A stretch of DNA of 64,000 nt. Origin: Actinomycetota bacterium. Lineage in GTDB: Bacteria; Actinomycetota; Geothermincolia; Fen-727; Anoxymicrobiaceae. Every line of letters begins with the position of its first letter. Within the stretch, counting starts at the first letter, position 1. The position numbers were made by a program, and so were the translations under genes. The notes below the pieces were generated by a model. The model saw nothing but the letters and a program-made list of their open reading frames with translations, was not told the DNA's origin and did no database searches. Positions 34,179 through 42,020 of this stretch are shown piece by piece. The DNA lies in the NCBI GenBank assembly GCA_018831265.1, contig JAHJCO010000002.1, positions 1-64,000 on the forward strand, given 5' to 3'.

Positions 34179-34281
34179 AGTGGTGTCGCAGGTTTGCATT
34201 GTGTAATGGCCTTCACGCTGTTCGGAGTGGTTCGGCACCACGGTTGTAGACGTTAGGTGGCTGGCAATTGGGGATGTGGCA
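34179..34281 (-). repeat. family B palindromic repeat, copy 2
   Basis: Similar to 31480-31597 and 39341-39462. It begins AGTGGTGTCGCAGG and ends GGTGGCTGGCAATTGGGGAT. The internal inverted arm is partly lost (CGGCACCACGGTTGTAGACG). Confidence 0.8.
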
Positions 34282-34288
34282 GTTTGAT

Positions 34289-36235
34289 TCATTCGAGCAG
34301 GCCCTCTATGCAGGCGAGGATCTGCCCGTCGTCGTACGCCTCCATCACCACCGCGCCGCCCAGGCACGCCGCCGCACACAGGCCGCAGCCCTTGCACAGG
34401 GCCTCGTTGACGCACGCCACCCCGTCGGCCGTCAGCTCCACCGCCCCGTACGGGCAGCACTCCACGCATATGCCGCACCCGCGGCACAGATCTTCTACTA
34501 TGCCGCCCACGCCTGCGTCCACCTGGACCGTGCCCCTGTCCAGCAGCGCAACGGCCTCTACCGCGGCCGCTCCCGCCTGTGCAACGGTGTCGGGTATGTC
34601 CTTGGGCCCCTGGCAGCACCCGGCGAGGAAGATGCCGTCACCGTGCGACTCCGCGGGCCTGAGCTTGGGATGCGCCTCGGCGAAGAATCCGTCGGGGCTG
34701 AGCGCTATGCCCAGCTTCCGGGCGAGGTCCGCGCTCCCGGACGCCGGAATGAGCCCCGTGGCCAGGACGACCATGTCCACGGGCAGCTCCACGGGCCGGC
34801 CGAGCAACGTGTCCTCAGCGAACACCTTGAGCGAGCCACCCAGGCGCGCCACGTCGGCCGCCTTTCCCCTGATGAAGAAGACGCCCTCGTCGCGCACCCG
34901 CCTGTAGAACTCCTGGTAGCCTTTTCCGAACGCGGTGATGTCTATGTAGAACTCGTAGACCTTCGCCCCGGTCTTCTCGCGGGCCAGGTGCGCCTGCTTC
35001 ATGGAGTACATACAGCAGACCCTCGAGCAGTACTCGTTGGCGTTCTCGTCCCGGGAACCCACGCAGTGCAGGAAGGCGATCGTCGACGGCTCGGTGCCGT
35101 CGGGAAGCAGGAGCCTTCCCCCGGTGGGGCCGGACGCCGAGAGCATCCGCTCGAACTGCAGGGCGTCCATAACCTCGGGATAGCGGCCGTAGCCGAACTG
35201 GGGCATCCCCGCGGCCCCGAACACGTCGAAGCCCGTCGCGACAACGACGGCTCCGACCTCCAGCTCGCGCACCTCGTCCGGCATGTCCAGGTCAATAGCC
35301 TCCGGCCCGCACGCCTCCAGGCAGGGTGACTTGCACTTGCCCTTCGTCACGTACAGGCAGCTCTGAGGGTCGACCGCGGCGGCGAGCGGGACAGCCTGGG
35401 GGAACGGCATGTAGACAGCGCCACGCCGCGAGAGCCCGGCGTCGAACTCGTCTGGCACGCGTCCCTTCATCACGCAGGCCTCGACGCAGTCTCCGCAGCC
35501 CGTGCAGCTGTCGATATCCACCCTTCGCGAACGTGTCCGCACCCGCGCGGTGAAGTTGCCATTGAAGCCTGAAAGCTCCTCCAGCTCCGTGCAGGTGAGA
35601 AGCTCTATGTTCGGAGAGCGGGCGACGTCCACCATTTTCGGGGTGAGGATGCAGGCGGAGCAGTCGAGCGTGGGGAACGTCTTGTCGAGCTGCGCCATGC
35701 GGCCCCCGATGCTCGGCCCGCGCTCCACGAGGTAGACCTTCTTGCCCGAGGCCGCTATCGAGAGGGCCGCATGGATGCCGGCGATCCCTGCTCCGAGCAC
35801 GAGCACCGCCCGGGTCACCGGGAACGACCTTGCCGAAAGCTCCCTGTTGAGCCTTACCTTGCGAACCGCCGCTCTCAGGAGGGAGAGCGCCTTTTGGGTG
35901 GCGCTTCCGGTTTCGGCGTGCACCCAGGAGCACTGCTCCCTTATGTTGCATACCTCCAACAGGTAAGGATTGAGGTCGGCCTCGGCCAGGCAGGCCCTGA
36001 AGGTGGGTTCGTGCATCCGGGGAGAGCAGGCCGCGACCACCACCCGGTCCAGGCCCAGCTCTTCGATGTCGCTCTTGATGAGCCCCTGTCCCGGATCGGA
36101 ACACATGTAGCGGTACTCCCGGGCCACCGCCACGCCCGGCCACGTCGCCGCCTCCCGCGCCAGAGCGGCGCAGTCGACCACCCCGGCTATGTTGGTTCCG
36201 CAGTCACAGATATATACGCCTATCCCACCGGCCAT
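34289..36235 (-). CDS. hdrA: HdrA-like FAD iron-sulfur protein
   Basis: A 648-residue HdrA-family flavoprotein. The N-terminal segment has the CDCGTNI and CSDPG cysteines. The FAD motif is VLGAGIAGIHAAL, followed by the family-typical DKTFPTLDCSACILTPKM. There is a ferredoxin pair (CTGCGDCVEAC and CKSPCLEAC), then two C-terminal 4Fe-4S motifs (CRGCGICVECC and CKGCGLCAAAC). HdrA proteins split electrons between high- and low-potential acceptors together with HdrBC or related partners. ATG 36235 begins MAGGIGVYICDCG. The amidotransferase-like gene lies 25 nt upstream. Confidence 0.9.
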   Translation of the reverse strand: MAGGIGVYICDCGTNIAGVVDCAALAREAATWPGVAVAREYRYMCSDPGQGLIKSDIEELGLDRVVVAACSPRMHEPTFRACLAEADLNPYLLEVCNIREQCSWVHAETGSATQKALSLLRAAVRKVRLNRELSARSFPVTRAVLVLGAGIAGIHAALSIAASGKKVYLVERGPSIGGRMAQLDKTFPTLDCSACILTPKMVDVARSPNIELLTCTELEELSGFNGNFTARVRTRSRRVDIDSCTGCGDCVEACVMKGRVPDEFDAGLSRRGAVYMPFPQAVPLAAAVDPQSCLYVTKGKCKSPCLEACGPEAIDLDMPDEVRELEVGAVVVATGFDVFGAAGMPQFGYGRYPEVMDALQFERMLSASGPTGGRLLLPDGTEPSTIAFLHCVGSRDENANEYCSRVCCMYSMKQAHLAREKTGAKVYEFYIDITAFGKGYQEFYRRVRDEGVFFIRGKAADVARLGGSLKVFAEDTLLGRPVELPVDMVVLATGLIPASGSADLARKLGIALSPDGFFAEAHPKLRPAESHGDGIFLAGCCQGPKDIPDTVAQAGAAAVEAVALLDRGTVQVDAGVGGIVEDLCRGCGICVECCPYGAVELTADGVACVNEALCKGCGLCAAACLGGAVVMEAYDDGQILACIEGLLE

Positions 36236-36260
36236 AAAGCCCTTCTCCCGATTCGTCTCA

Positions 36261-37583
36261 TCAGTCGTGGTCCCCCCTCGCCTCAAGGCGTAGCCTGAAG
36301 TACAGCGAAAGGAAACTTGCGGTGAGCTCCTTGAGCCTGGTCAGCAGCGATTGCGCTTCTGGTTGCGAGTCGGTATCAGACTCTATCGTTATTTTAAGCG
36401 ACCTTGCAAGCCGCGTCACCTCCGCGTACCCGGCGGCCAGCGGCTCGAGCTCCGCGGGGTCCAGGTACAGCGCCCTCGCGTAGAGATAAGGCAACCTGCG
36501 CCACGCGTAATCCAGGAAGGTGCGGATCTTCTCGGGCTCCCACACCTTCACCCCTATCCGCCAGGTGATCGGCATCTTCTCGAGCCCGAAACCCACTATT
36601 CGCGCGTTGGAGACCTGGCGCCTGATCTCGCCCAGGAGGGTCTCGACCTGCGCCGTGGCTGCCGTGGGGTTCAAGCCATGGGGAGGGGTCGTCGACGGCG
36701 CGCGCCCTGACGGCGCCCCCGTATCTGCCGGGGCCTCCTTGAGGTGCCGCAGCAACAGCTCCGCGAGCAGCGTGTTGGCCCCGACGAAGAGCGGGTGCTC
36801 CAGGTGCGGTCCCGAGGCCACCGCGGTCCCCCCGCCGAGCGATGCGCTCACGACGGCCCGCCTGCCCTCCAGCAACCTTTCCGCCTCGTCACGGGGCCAG
36901 AGGAAGGCGGCGCGGTCCGACACCCCCGTGAAATCAGCCACCGAGCTCATCGAGGCGATCACCGGGCCCCCGAACAGCGGGGCCTTGATGTCCCCGCTGG
37001 CGAAACACTCGAACCCGCGGCCCTCGATACCTGGACCCAGCACCACCTCTCCGTAGACCGGGTGGAAGACCCAGTCCGGGCCGTACGGCGCCAGGTACTT
37101 GTGCTCGAGGCACCGGGGCTCCGGCGGCGAGCCCATGACGTTGACCATCTCCCCGTCCACCAGGGCAAAGGGAGTGAAGGGCGGGCGGTCGACCCCCCGG
37201 AGCACCAGGTAACCTCCGGCGCAGGAGCCGTGATAGAAACCCCCCGATCTGACGAATCCCTCCAGGGCCCCGGCACCACCCGGTCCCATCCCCTCCGCCA
37301 TGGCGTAGGTGTCGCCGCCACCTACCATAAGGACGCCGAACCTCGATAGCCCCTCCGTCGTCACCTCTTCCTCGGTCACGAAGGCGATATCGTGGAGGCC
37401 GAGGCGCTCCAGCAGGTCGGCGAACCACATCCAGGAATGAGATGCTCCCGCGCCCACGTACACGGCAACCGAGGGGTAGGCGTCACCGGCGGCCTCAAAC
37501 GCCCTCCGGTATCGCAGGTACGCCGGGTCGGCCGCGGCGCGGCCGAGCCTGCCTCCACCGTGAGGGGCGTCAGACAATTTCAC
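36261..37583 (-). CDS. BPL_N/class I amidotransferase-like protein
   Basis: A 440-residue protein. The N-terminal about 300 residues resemble the biotin-ligase N-terminal (BPL_N) or class I glutamine-amidotransferase-like fold. Motifs are LMVGGGDTYAMAEG, a nucleophile elbow FYHGSCAGGYLVL with Cys, and later HPLFVGANTLLAELLLRHL. A Pro/Thr-rich linker and a helical C-terminal region follow. Function unknown; it could hydrolyse or sense a peptide or nucleotide. No ordinary start lies near the conserved region. The frame runs back into family A repeat copy 6, whose GTG at 37583 (GGGG, 7 nt away) would give MKLSDAPHGG. It precedes hdrA by 25 nt. Confidence 0.65.
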   Translation of the reverse strand: MKLSDAPHGGGRLGRAAADPAYLRYRRAFEAAGDAYPSVAVYVGAGASHSWMWFADLLERLGLHDIAFVTEEEVTTEGLSRFGVLMVGGGDTYAMAEGMGPGGAGALEGFVRSGGFYHGSCAGGYLVLRGVDRPPFTPFALVDGEMVNVMGSPPEPRCLEHKYLAPYGPDWVFHPVYGEVVLGPGIEGRGFECFASGDIKAPLFGGPVIASMSSVADFTGVSDRAAFLWPRDEAERLLEGRRAVVSASLGGGTAVASGPHLEHPLFVGANTLLAELLLRHLKEAPADTGAPSGRAPSTTPPHGLNPTAATAQVETLLGEIRRQVSNARIVGFGLEKMPITWRIGVKVWEPEKIRTFLDYAWRRLPYLYARALYLDPAELEPLAAGYAEVTRLARSLKITIESDTDSQPEAQSLLTRLKELTASFLSLYFRLRLEARGDHD

Positions 37584-37662
37584 GCGTTGACCCCAATCGC
37601 AGTGTTGACGGGAATTGAGCGCGTGCAAGTGTCTGACCCCCCGCTTCGTCCAAGGGTTGATC
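37563..37662 (-). repeat. family A repeat, copy 6
   Basis: Full minus-orientation copy from AGGGGCGTCAGACAATTTCA to GGGTTGATC. Its GTG codon lies in frame with the following BPL_N-like gene. Confidence 0.92.
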
Positions 37663-37695
37663 TACGAGCACTCGTGGAGGTTTCACGCGCTTGGC

Positions 37696-38955
37696 TCAGG
37701 GCAGCATCTCCGCTATCCTGCCGGTGTCGAGTTCTACACCCGACGCGGGGCCGCACAGTCCCAGCAGCGCTCCCCGGTCGATCCCCGAGGTCAGCAGGTA
37801 AGTCGGACATATGCCGAGCAGGTACCCGAGGCGGTGGGCCTCCATCCACTCGTCGGGGCTCCCCAGCGGCGGGACCCAGGGGCCGAATAGCCCCGAGCCG
37901 ACCCTGTCGGAGGACGGCCAGCCGGCGGCGGCCGAGCCCGTCAGGGCGCTCACCGCCGCAGCCACCCCGGCGGGGTCCTTCAAGGGTTTCTCGGCAAGCT
38001 CGCGCGCGCCCCGCACCTGGTCGATCCCCGCCCGTGCCATCGCCTCCATGGCGCGGCATGCCGGCTCCGCCTCCCATCCGCCCCCCATGAGCCACAGGGC
38101 CGCGGCGGCGGACGTCACCATGACGCCGGGCTCGTCCACGCCGTCGGGCGCGAGCACCGAGGCCGGCTCGTTGTACTTCACGAAGGTGTTGCACGCGGCG
38201 GGGCAGGCGAAGCACGACCGGTAGCGGTGCACCATCGGCTTGAGCCAGCCGTCCACGTCCCCCGCGCCCAGCCCCTTGCTCAACCGTCCGAACCCCGGCT
38301 CGGCCGGGGATCCTGCCAGCATCTCCATCGTCGCCTCGTAGTAAGCCTCAGGGTCCTCGGGGTCGAGCATGCCCAGCCCCCGCAGCGCCACCGCCTTCAG
38401 CTTCCTGGCGCCCATCGCCGCCCCCAGACCGGCGGTATCGCCCGAGCCCCAGTAGTCGATGCTGAACGACGCCAGCCTGGACCCCTCCTCACAGGCCGGA
38501 CCGGCGGATATCACCTGGATCAGGCCCTCCCCCATCTCCTGCCGTATAGCGTCTGTCGTCTCCCAGTTGTCCCTGCCCCACAGCGCGGAGGCGTCCTGGA
38601 TGTCCGCCACCCCGTCATGCAGCCAGAGATAGACCGGCTTGTCCGAGGTCCCCCTTATCACGATCATGGCGAAGCCCGACAGCTTGACCTCCGCCCCGGC
38701 GTAGAGGCCCAGCGGAGAGACCGCGACCTCACCCGTGAGCGGGCTTTTCCCCACCACGAATCCCAGGCACGAGGCCGGGGCGGTAGTGCCGGTCAGGAGC
38801 CCGGACCCGATCACCAGCGGGTCGGCGTCGCCGTACTTCTCGTAGAGGCCGATGCCGGCGGCGAGGCCGGGGCCGAACACGCCGACCTCGTCGAAGCTGA
38901 ACTGCTCCGTGGTCCCGGTGTCGAGGTTGACCAGCAGGGTATCACCGTAGTACAT
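37696..38955 (-). CDS. short aldehyde:ferredoxin oxidoreductase-like protein
   Basis: A 419-residue relative of tungsten aldehyde:ferredoxin oxidoreductases, which are usually about 600 residues. The N-terminal tungstopterin domain is recognisable (LVIGSGLLTGTTAPAS, VVGKSPLTGEVAVSPL, SGFAMIVIRG, GLGAAMGARKLKAVALRG). The cluster-binding CFACPAAC follows; a late LLGLCGP could supply the fourth cysteine. The C-terminal domain is therefore much shortened. No frame break is visible, so it may be a natural short family. It is 10 nt downstream of a Gly-rich ferredoxin that would be its electron partner. Substrate unknown. Confidence 0.83.
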   Translation of the reverse strand: MYYGDTLLVNLDTGTTEQFSFDEVGVFGPGLAAGIGLYEKYGDADPLVIGSGLLTGTTAPASCLGFVVGKSPLTGEVAVSPLGLYAGAEVKLSGFAMIVIRGTSDKPVYLWLHDGVADIQDASALWGRDNWETTDAIRQEMGEGLIQVISAGPACEEGSRLASFSIDYWGSGDTAGLGAAMGARKLKAVALRGLGMLDPEDPEAYYEATMEMLAGSPAEPGFGRLSKGLGAGDVDGWLKPMVHRYRSCFACPAACNTFVKYNEPASVLAPDGVDEPGVMVTSAAAALWLMGGGWEAEPACRAMEAMARAGIDQVRGARELAEKPLKDPAGVAAAVSALTGSAAAGWPSSDRVGSGLFGPWVPPLGSPDEWMEAHRLGYLLGICPTYLLTSGIDRGALLGLCGPASGVELDTGRIAEMLP

Positions 38956-38965
38956 GGCCCACCTC

Positions 38966-39319
38966 CTATTCCACGTACAGGGCGTCGTGGGGGCAGATGG
39001 CGACGCACTGCGGATCCTTGCCGACGCTCTCGCACATGTCGCAGGCTTCCCTTATCAGTATGGGCTTGGCCGAGGCGCCACCGCCTCCGCCGCCTTTCTG
39101 AAGCTCACCCAGCTTGACCGCCTCGGCGCCCTCCGGCCTGCCCAGGAAGAGGTCCTCCTCGGTCTTGACTATGATGCCCAGGTAGTCCTTCTTCTCCTCG
39201 GCCCGGTACTGCATGATAGACGCCGAGATCAGCGAGAACGCCTCGTCCCAGTGGAACCCGCATGCGAGCTCGCACAGCGCGCAGCCGGTGCAGTCCATCG
39301 GCTTGACCTTGACCCTCAT
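38966..39319 (-). CDS. 4Fe-4S ferredoxin partner of the AOR-like protein
   Basis: A 117-residue ferredoxin of the HycB/DmsB-like type. The first cysteine group is CTGCALCELACG at the N-terminus; the second is CDMCESVGKDPQCVAICP near the C-terminus. Between them lies a long loop with a run of six glycines (KGGGGGGAS). ATG 39319 follows AAGGAG; the longer frame begins in a family B repeat. It precedes the AOR-like gene by 10 nt, as small ferredoxin subunits commonly do in this enzyme family. Confidence 0.85.
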   Translation of the reverse strand: MRVKVKPMDCTGCALCELACGFHWDEAFSLISASIMQYRAEEKKDYLGIIVKTEEDLFLGRPEGAEAVKLGELQKGGGGGGASAKPILIREACDMCESVGKDPQCVAICPHDALYVE

Positions 39320-39340
39320 TTGATCTCCTTCCAAAGATAG

Positions 39341-39462
39341 AGTGGCGTCGGACAAATTCGTTGTGTTATGACCTTCTGGCCGTGCGGAGTGCTCCAACGA
39401 CAACGCAAGTGTCCGACACCACGGTTATAGACGTTTGGTGGCTGGGAATCGGGGATGTGGCA
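39341..39462 (-). repeat. family B palindromic repeat, copy 3
   Basis: The best-preserved family B copy. Its GTGGCGTCGGAC end and the inverse GTGTCCGACACCAC are intact, followed by the GGTTATAGACGTTTGGTGGC tail. It lies between the ferredoxin gene and the SDR that ends the TetR operon. Confidence 0.85.
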
Positions 39463-39476
39463 TCGGTAACTCGATG

Positions 39477-40220
39477 TCATATCGTATATCCTCCGTCCAC
39501 GGTGAACAGCTGGCCCGTTATGTAATCCCCGCTCTCGCACAGGAAGGCCACCAGCTCGGCCACGTCCAGGGCCTTCCCGTAGCGGCGCATGGGGATCGTC
39601 TTCAGTATTCTCTCCCGGGTCTCATCGCCCGTGTCGTCCGCCATGTCGGTGTCGATGAAGCCCGGCACCACCGCGTTGACCGTGATGCCGAAACGGGCTA
39701 GCTCCCTGGCCAGGGACTTCGTGAAACCGAAAAGGCCGGCCTTGGTGGCCGCGTACATCGTGTCGCCCGGGTAGCCGGTGACGCCTATCACCGAAGAGAT
39801 GTTGACCACCCGCCCCCAGCCGGCCTCCTTCATGATCGGCAGCGCGGGGCCGGTCACGTAGAAGGCGCTCTTGAGGTTGGTTGCCAGCAGCGCCTCGAGA
39901 CGCTCCGGCTCCACGTCCTCGAGCCGCGAGCCCTCCCAGATGCCCGCGTTGTTGATCACGATGTCGAGGCGCCCGAGGGATTCCACCGTCTGGCCCACCA
40001 GCTCCGCCGCCTCATCGGGGTCCCCCACGTCGGCCCGGATGGCCAGCGCCGTGCCGCCCATCTCCTCGATCTCGGCCTGGAGCGATTCGGCGAGGTCCTT
40101 GCGCGAGCGGTAGTTGACGGCAACATACGCGCCGCGGCATGCGAGCTCCCACGCGATGGCCCGGCCTATTCCGCGAGAGGCCCCCGTTACCAGTGCTACC
40201 TTGTCGCTGAGTGACTGCAT
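39477..40220 (-). CDS. FabG-like short-chain dehydrogenase/reductase
   Basis: A 247-residue classical SDR. It has TGASRGIGRAIA (cofactor), NNAGIWEG, catalytic Ser in NISSVIG, YAATKAG (Tyr/Lys), and the C-terminal DGGYTI typical of FabG. In this operon, with a crotonase and a B12-dependent mutase, it may be a 3-hydroxyacyl-CoA rather than 3-oxoacyl-ACP dehydrogenase. It is the last gene of the TetR-headed run; hairpin C1 lies in the 64-nt gap before it. Confidence 0.9.
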   Translation of the reverse strand: MQSLSDKVALVTGASRGIGRAIAWELACRGAYVAVNYRSRKDLAESLQAEIEEMGGTALAIRADVGDPDEAAELVGQTVESLGRLDIVINNAGIWEGSRLEDVEPERLEALLATNLKSAFYVTGPALPIMKEAGWGRVVNISSVIGVTGYPGDTMYAATKAGLFGFTKSLARELARFGITVNAVVPGFIDTDMADDTGDETRERILKTIPMRRYGKALDVAELVAFLCESGDYITGQLFTVDGGYTI

Positions 40221-40239
40221 GTTCTTCTCCCGAGAGGTC

Positions 40240-40274
40240 AGTGTAGCAAAAGGGCCTGACCCTTTTGCTACACT
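40240..40274. repeat. family C hairpin, copy 1
   Basis: A perfect 15-bp inverted repeat, AGTGTAGCAAAAGGG, loop CCTGA, then its complement. It lies between the mutase stop and the SDR start. It nearly matches copy 2 on the mutase gene's other side. Confidence 0.93.
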
Positions 40275-40284
40275 CGTGCCGCGA

Positions 40285-41982
40285 TCAGGCGGATTCTACC
40301 AGGACGCTCGACTCCTTGAAGGTTCCCCAGCGGTCGCGGTACACGTCCCAGACCTCCTCCAGGGTCGCGTACGCCTCGACCGCGTCCATGGTCGGCTCGA
40401 ACAGGTTCTCGTCCCTCTCCGCCGCCTCCTGCAGGCGGTCGAGGGCCTGACGCATCTTCTTGTCGTCCCGCCTCTCCTTCAGTCGGGCGATCCGCTCCTT
40501 CTGCGCGTCCTCCATCTCCTGGCTAATCTTGAGGATGTCGATGCAGGGCTCGGTCTCCTCTACGTACCTGTTGACCCCGACGATGACCTGCCTGCCGCTC
40601 TCGACCTCCTTCTGGTAGCGCCACGCCGCGCGCGCCACCTCCCGCTGTATGAAACCGTTCTCCACCGCCTCCAGCATGCCGCCCATCTCGTCCACCTTGC
40701 GGATGTACTCGACGGCCTCCTCCTCCATGTCGTTGGTGAGCTTCTCCACGAAGTAGGAACCGGCCATGGGGTCGACTGTGTTGGCCACCCCACTCTCCTC
40801 GGCTATTATCTGCTGGGTCCGGACGGCTATCTTGAGCGACTCCTCTGTGGGCAGCGCCAGCGCCTCGTCGAAGGCGTCGGTGTGCAGGCTCTGCGTGCCT
40901 CCCAGGACCGCGGCGAGCGCCTGTACGGTCGCCCTCACGATGTTGTTCAGCGGCTGCTGGGCGGTCAGAGAGCATCCGGCCGTCTGTGTGTGGAACCGGA
41001 CCATCATCGAGCGCGGATCCCTGGCCCCGAACCGCTCCTTCATGATCCGCGCCCACAGGCGCCGCCCGGCACGGTACTTGGCTATCTCCTCGAAGAAGTC
41101 GTTGTGGGCGTTCCACATGAAGGACAGCCTGGGCCCGAACTCGTCTATGTCCAGCCCGCGCTCCAGGAACGAGCGCACGAAGTCCAGCCCCTCGCAGATG
41201 GTGAAAGCCAGCTCCTGGGCCGCCGTGCAGCCCTTCTCCCTGATCTGGTATCCGACGATGCTGAGCGGGTACCAGCGCGGGGTGTTCCTGGTGCAGAACT
41301 CTACGACGTCCGTGCAGAGCTTCAGCTCGGCCTTGCGCGGGATCACCCGCACGTTGGCAGCCACGTCGCGGCAGAAGGTGTCGTTCTGGAAGGTGCCCTG
41401 GAGCTTCTTCCAGTCGGCGCCCTGCCTCCTGGCCAGGGCGAAGTACATGGAGGGTATCGGAGGGTGCGCGATGACCAGCGAGGTGCTCACCCTGTCCAGG
41501 GGGATGCCGGCGAAGAGGCGCTCCATGTCCTCCAGTGAGTCACAGGGCACACCGTCGCGGCCGACCTCACCGTGGCACAGCGGGTGGTCGGAGTTCAGGC
41601 CGTGGATGGTGGGCATGTCGTAAGCGACGTTGAGGCCTGGCGCCCCCTTCTCGATGAGGTACTTGAGCCGCTTGTTGGACTCATCGGGGTCGCCGAACCC
41701 CATGAACTGGCGGATGGTCCACAGCCGGCCCCGGTACATGGTGGAGTGCACGCCCCTGGTGAACGGGTACTCGCCGGGGAACCCGAGGTCGCGCTCGTAG
41801 TCGAAGCCCGGCAGGTCCCATGGCCCGTACAGCCCGTCGATGGGGCGTCCCGAAACCGTCTCGAAGGACTCCTTGCGCTCGGGCCTTGCCTCGAGCGCCG
41901 GCGCGAGGGTCTCGCGCTCCCAGCGCTCTTTCTGATCCTTCAGCCGGTCGTGCTCAGTCTCGGCCAAATCAACCCCCACCAA
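40285..41982 (-). CDS. atypical B12-dependent acyl-CoA mutase catalytic subunit, substrate unknown
   Basis: A 565-residue catalytic subunit of the methylmalonyl-CoA mutase superfamily with the usual landmarks ([47 protein letters not shown]). Placed against P. shermanii MCM by eye, Tyr89 is Phe93, Arg207 is Ala209 (QNDTFCRDVAAN), and the normally invariant His244 is Gln246 (SIVGYQIREKG). That matches none of the methylmalonyl, isobutyryl or 2-hydroxyisobutyryl patterns. The start is uncertain: TTG 41982 or a TTG at 41967 with a stronger G-rich box. Hairpins C1 and C2 bracket the gene. B12 subunit and MeaB lie upstream in the same operon. Confidence 0.88.
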   Translation of the reverse strand: MVGVDLAETEHDRLKDQKERWERETLAPALEARPERKESFETVSGRPIDGLYGPWDLPGFDYERDLGFPGEYPFTRGVHSTMYRGRLWTIRQFMGFGDPDESNKRLKYLIEKGAPGLNVAYDMPTIHGLNSDHPLCHGEVGRDGVPCDSLEDMERLFAGIPLDRVSTSLVIAHPPIPSMYFALARRQGADWKKLQGTFQNDTFCRDVAANVRVIPRKAELKLCTDVVEFCTRNTPRWYPLSIVGYQIREKGCTAAQELAFTICEGLDFVRSFLERGLDIDEFGPRLSFMWNAHNDFFEEIAKYRAGRRLWARIMKERFGARDPRSMMVRFHTQTAGCSLTAQQPLNNIVRATVQALAAVLGGTQSLHTDAFDEALALPTEESLKIAVRTQQIIAEESGVANTVDPMAGSYFVEKLTNDMEEEAVEYIRKVDEMGGMLEAVENGFIQREVARAAWRYQKEVESGRQVIVGVNRYVEETEPCIDILKISQEMEDAQKERIARLKERRDDKKMRQALDRLQEAAERDENLFEPTMDAVEAYATLEEVWDVYRDRWGTFKESSVLVESA

Positions 41983-41988
41983 TCATGA

Positions 41989-42019
41989 TGTAACAAAAGG
42001 GTCTGACCCTTTTGTTACA
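41989..42019. repeat. family C hairpin, copy 2
   Basis: A perfect 13-bp inverted repeat, TGTAACAAAAGGG, loop TCTGA, then its complement. It lies between the crotonase stop and the mutase start. Confidence 0.93.
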
Positions 42020-42020
42020 C

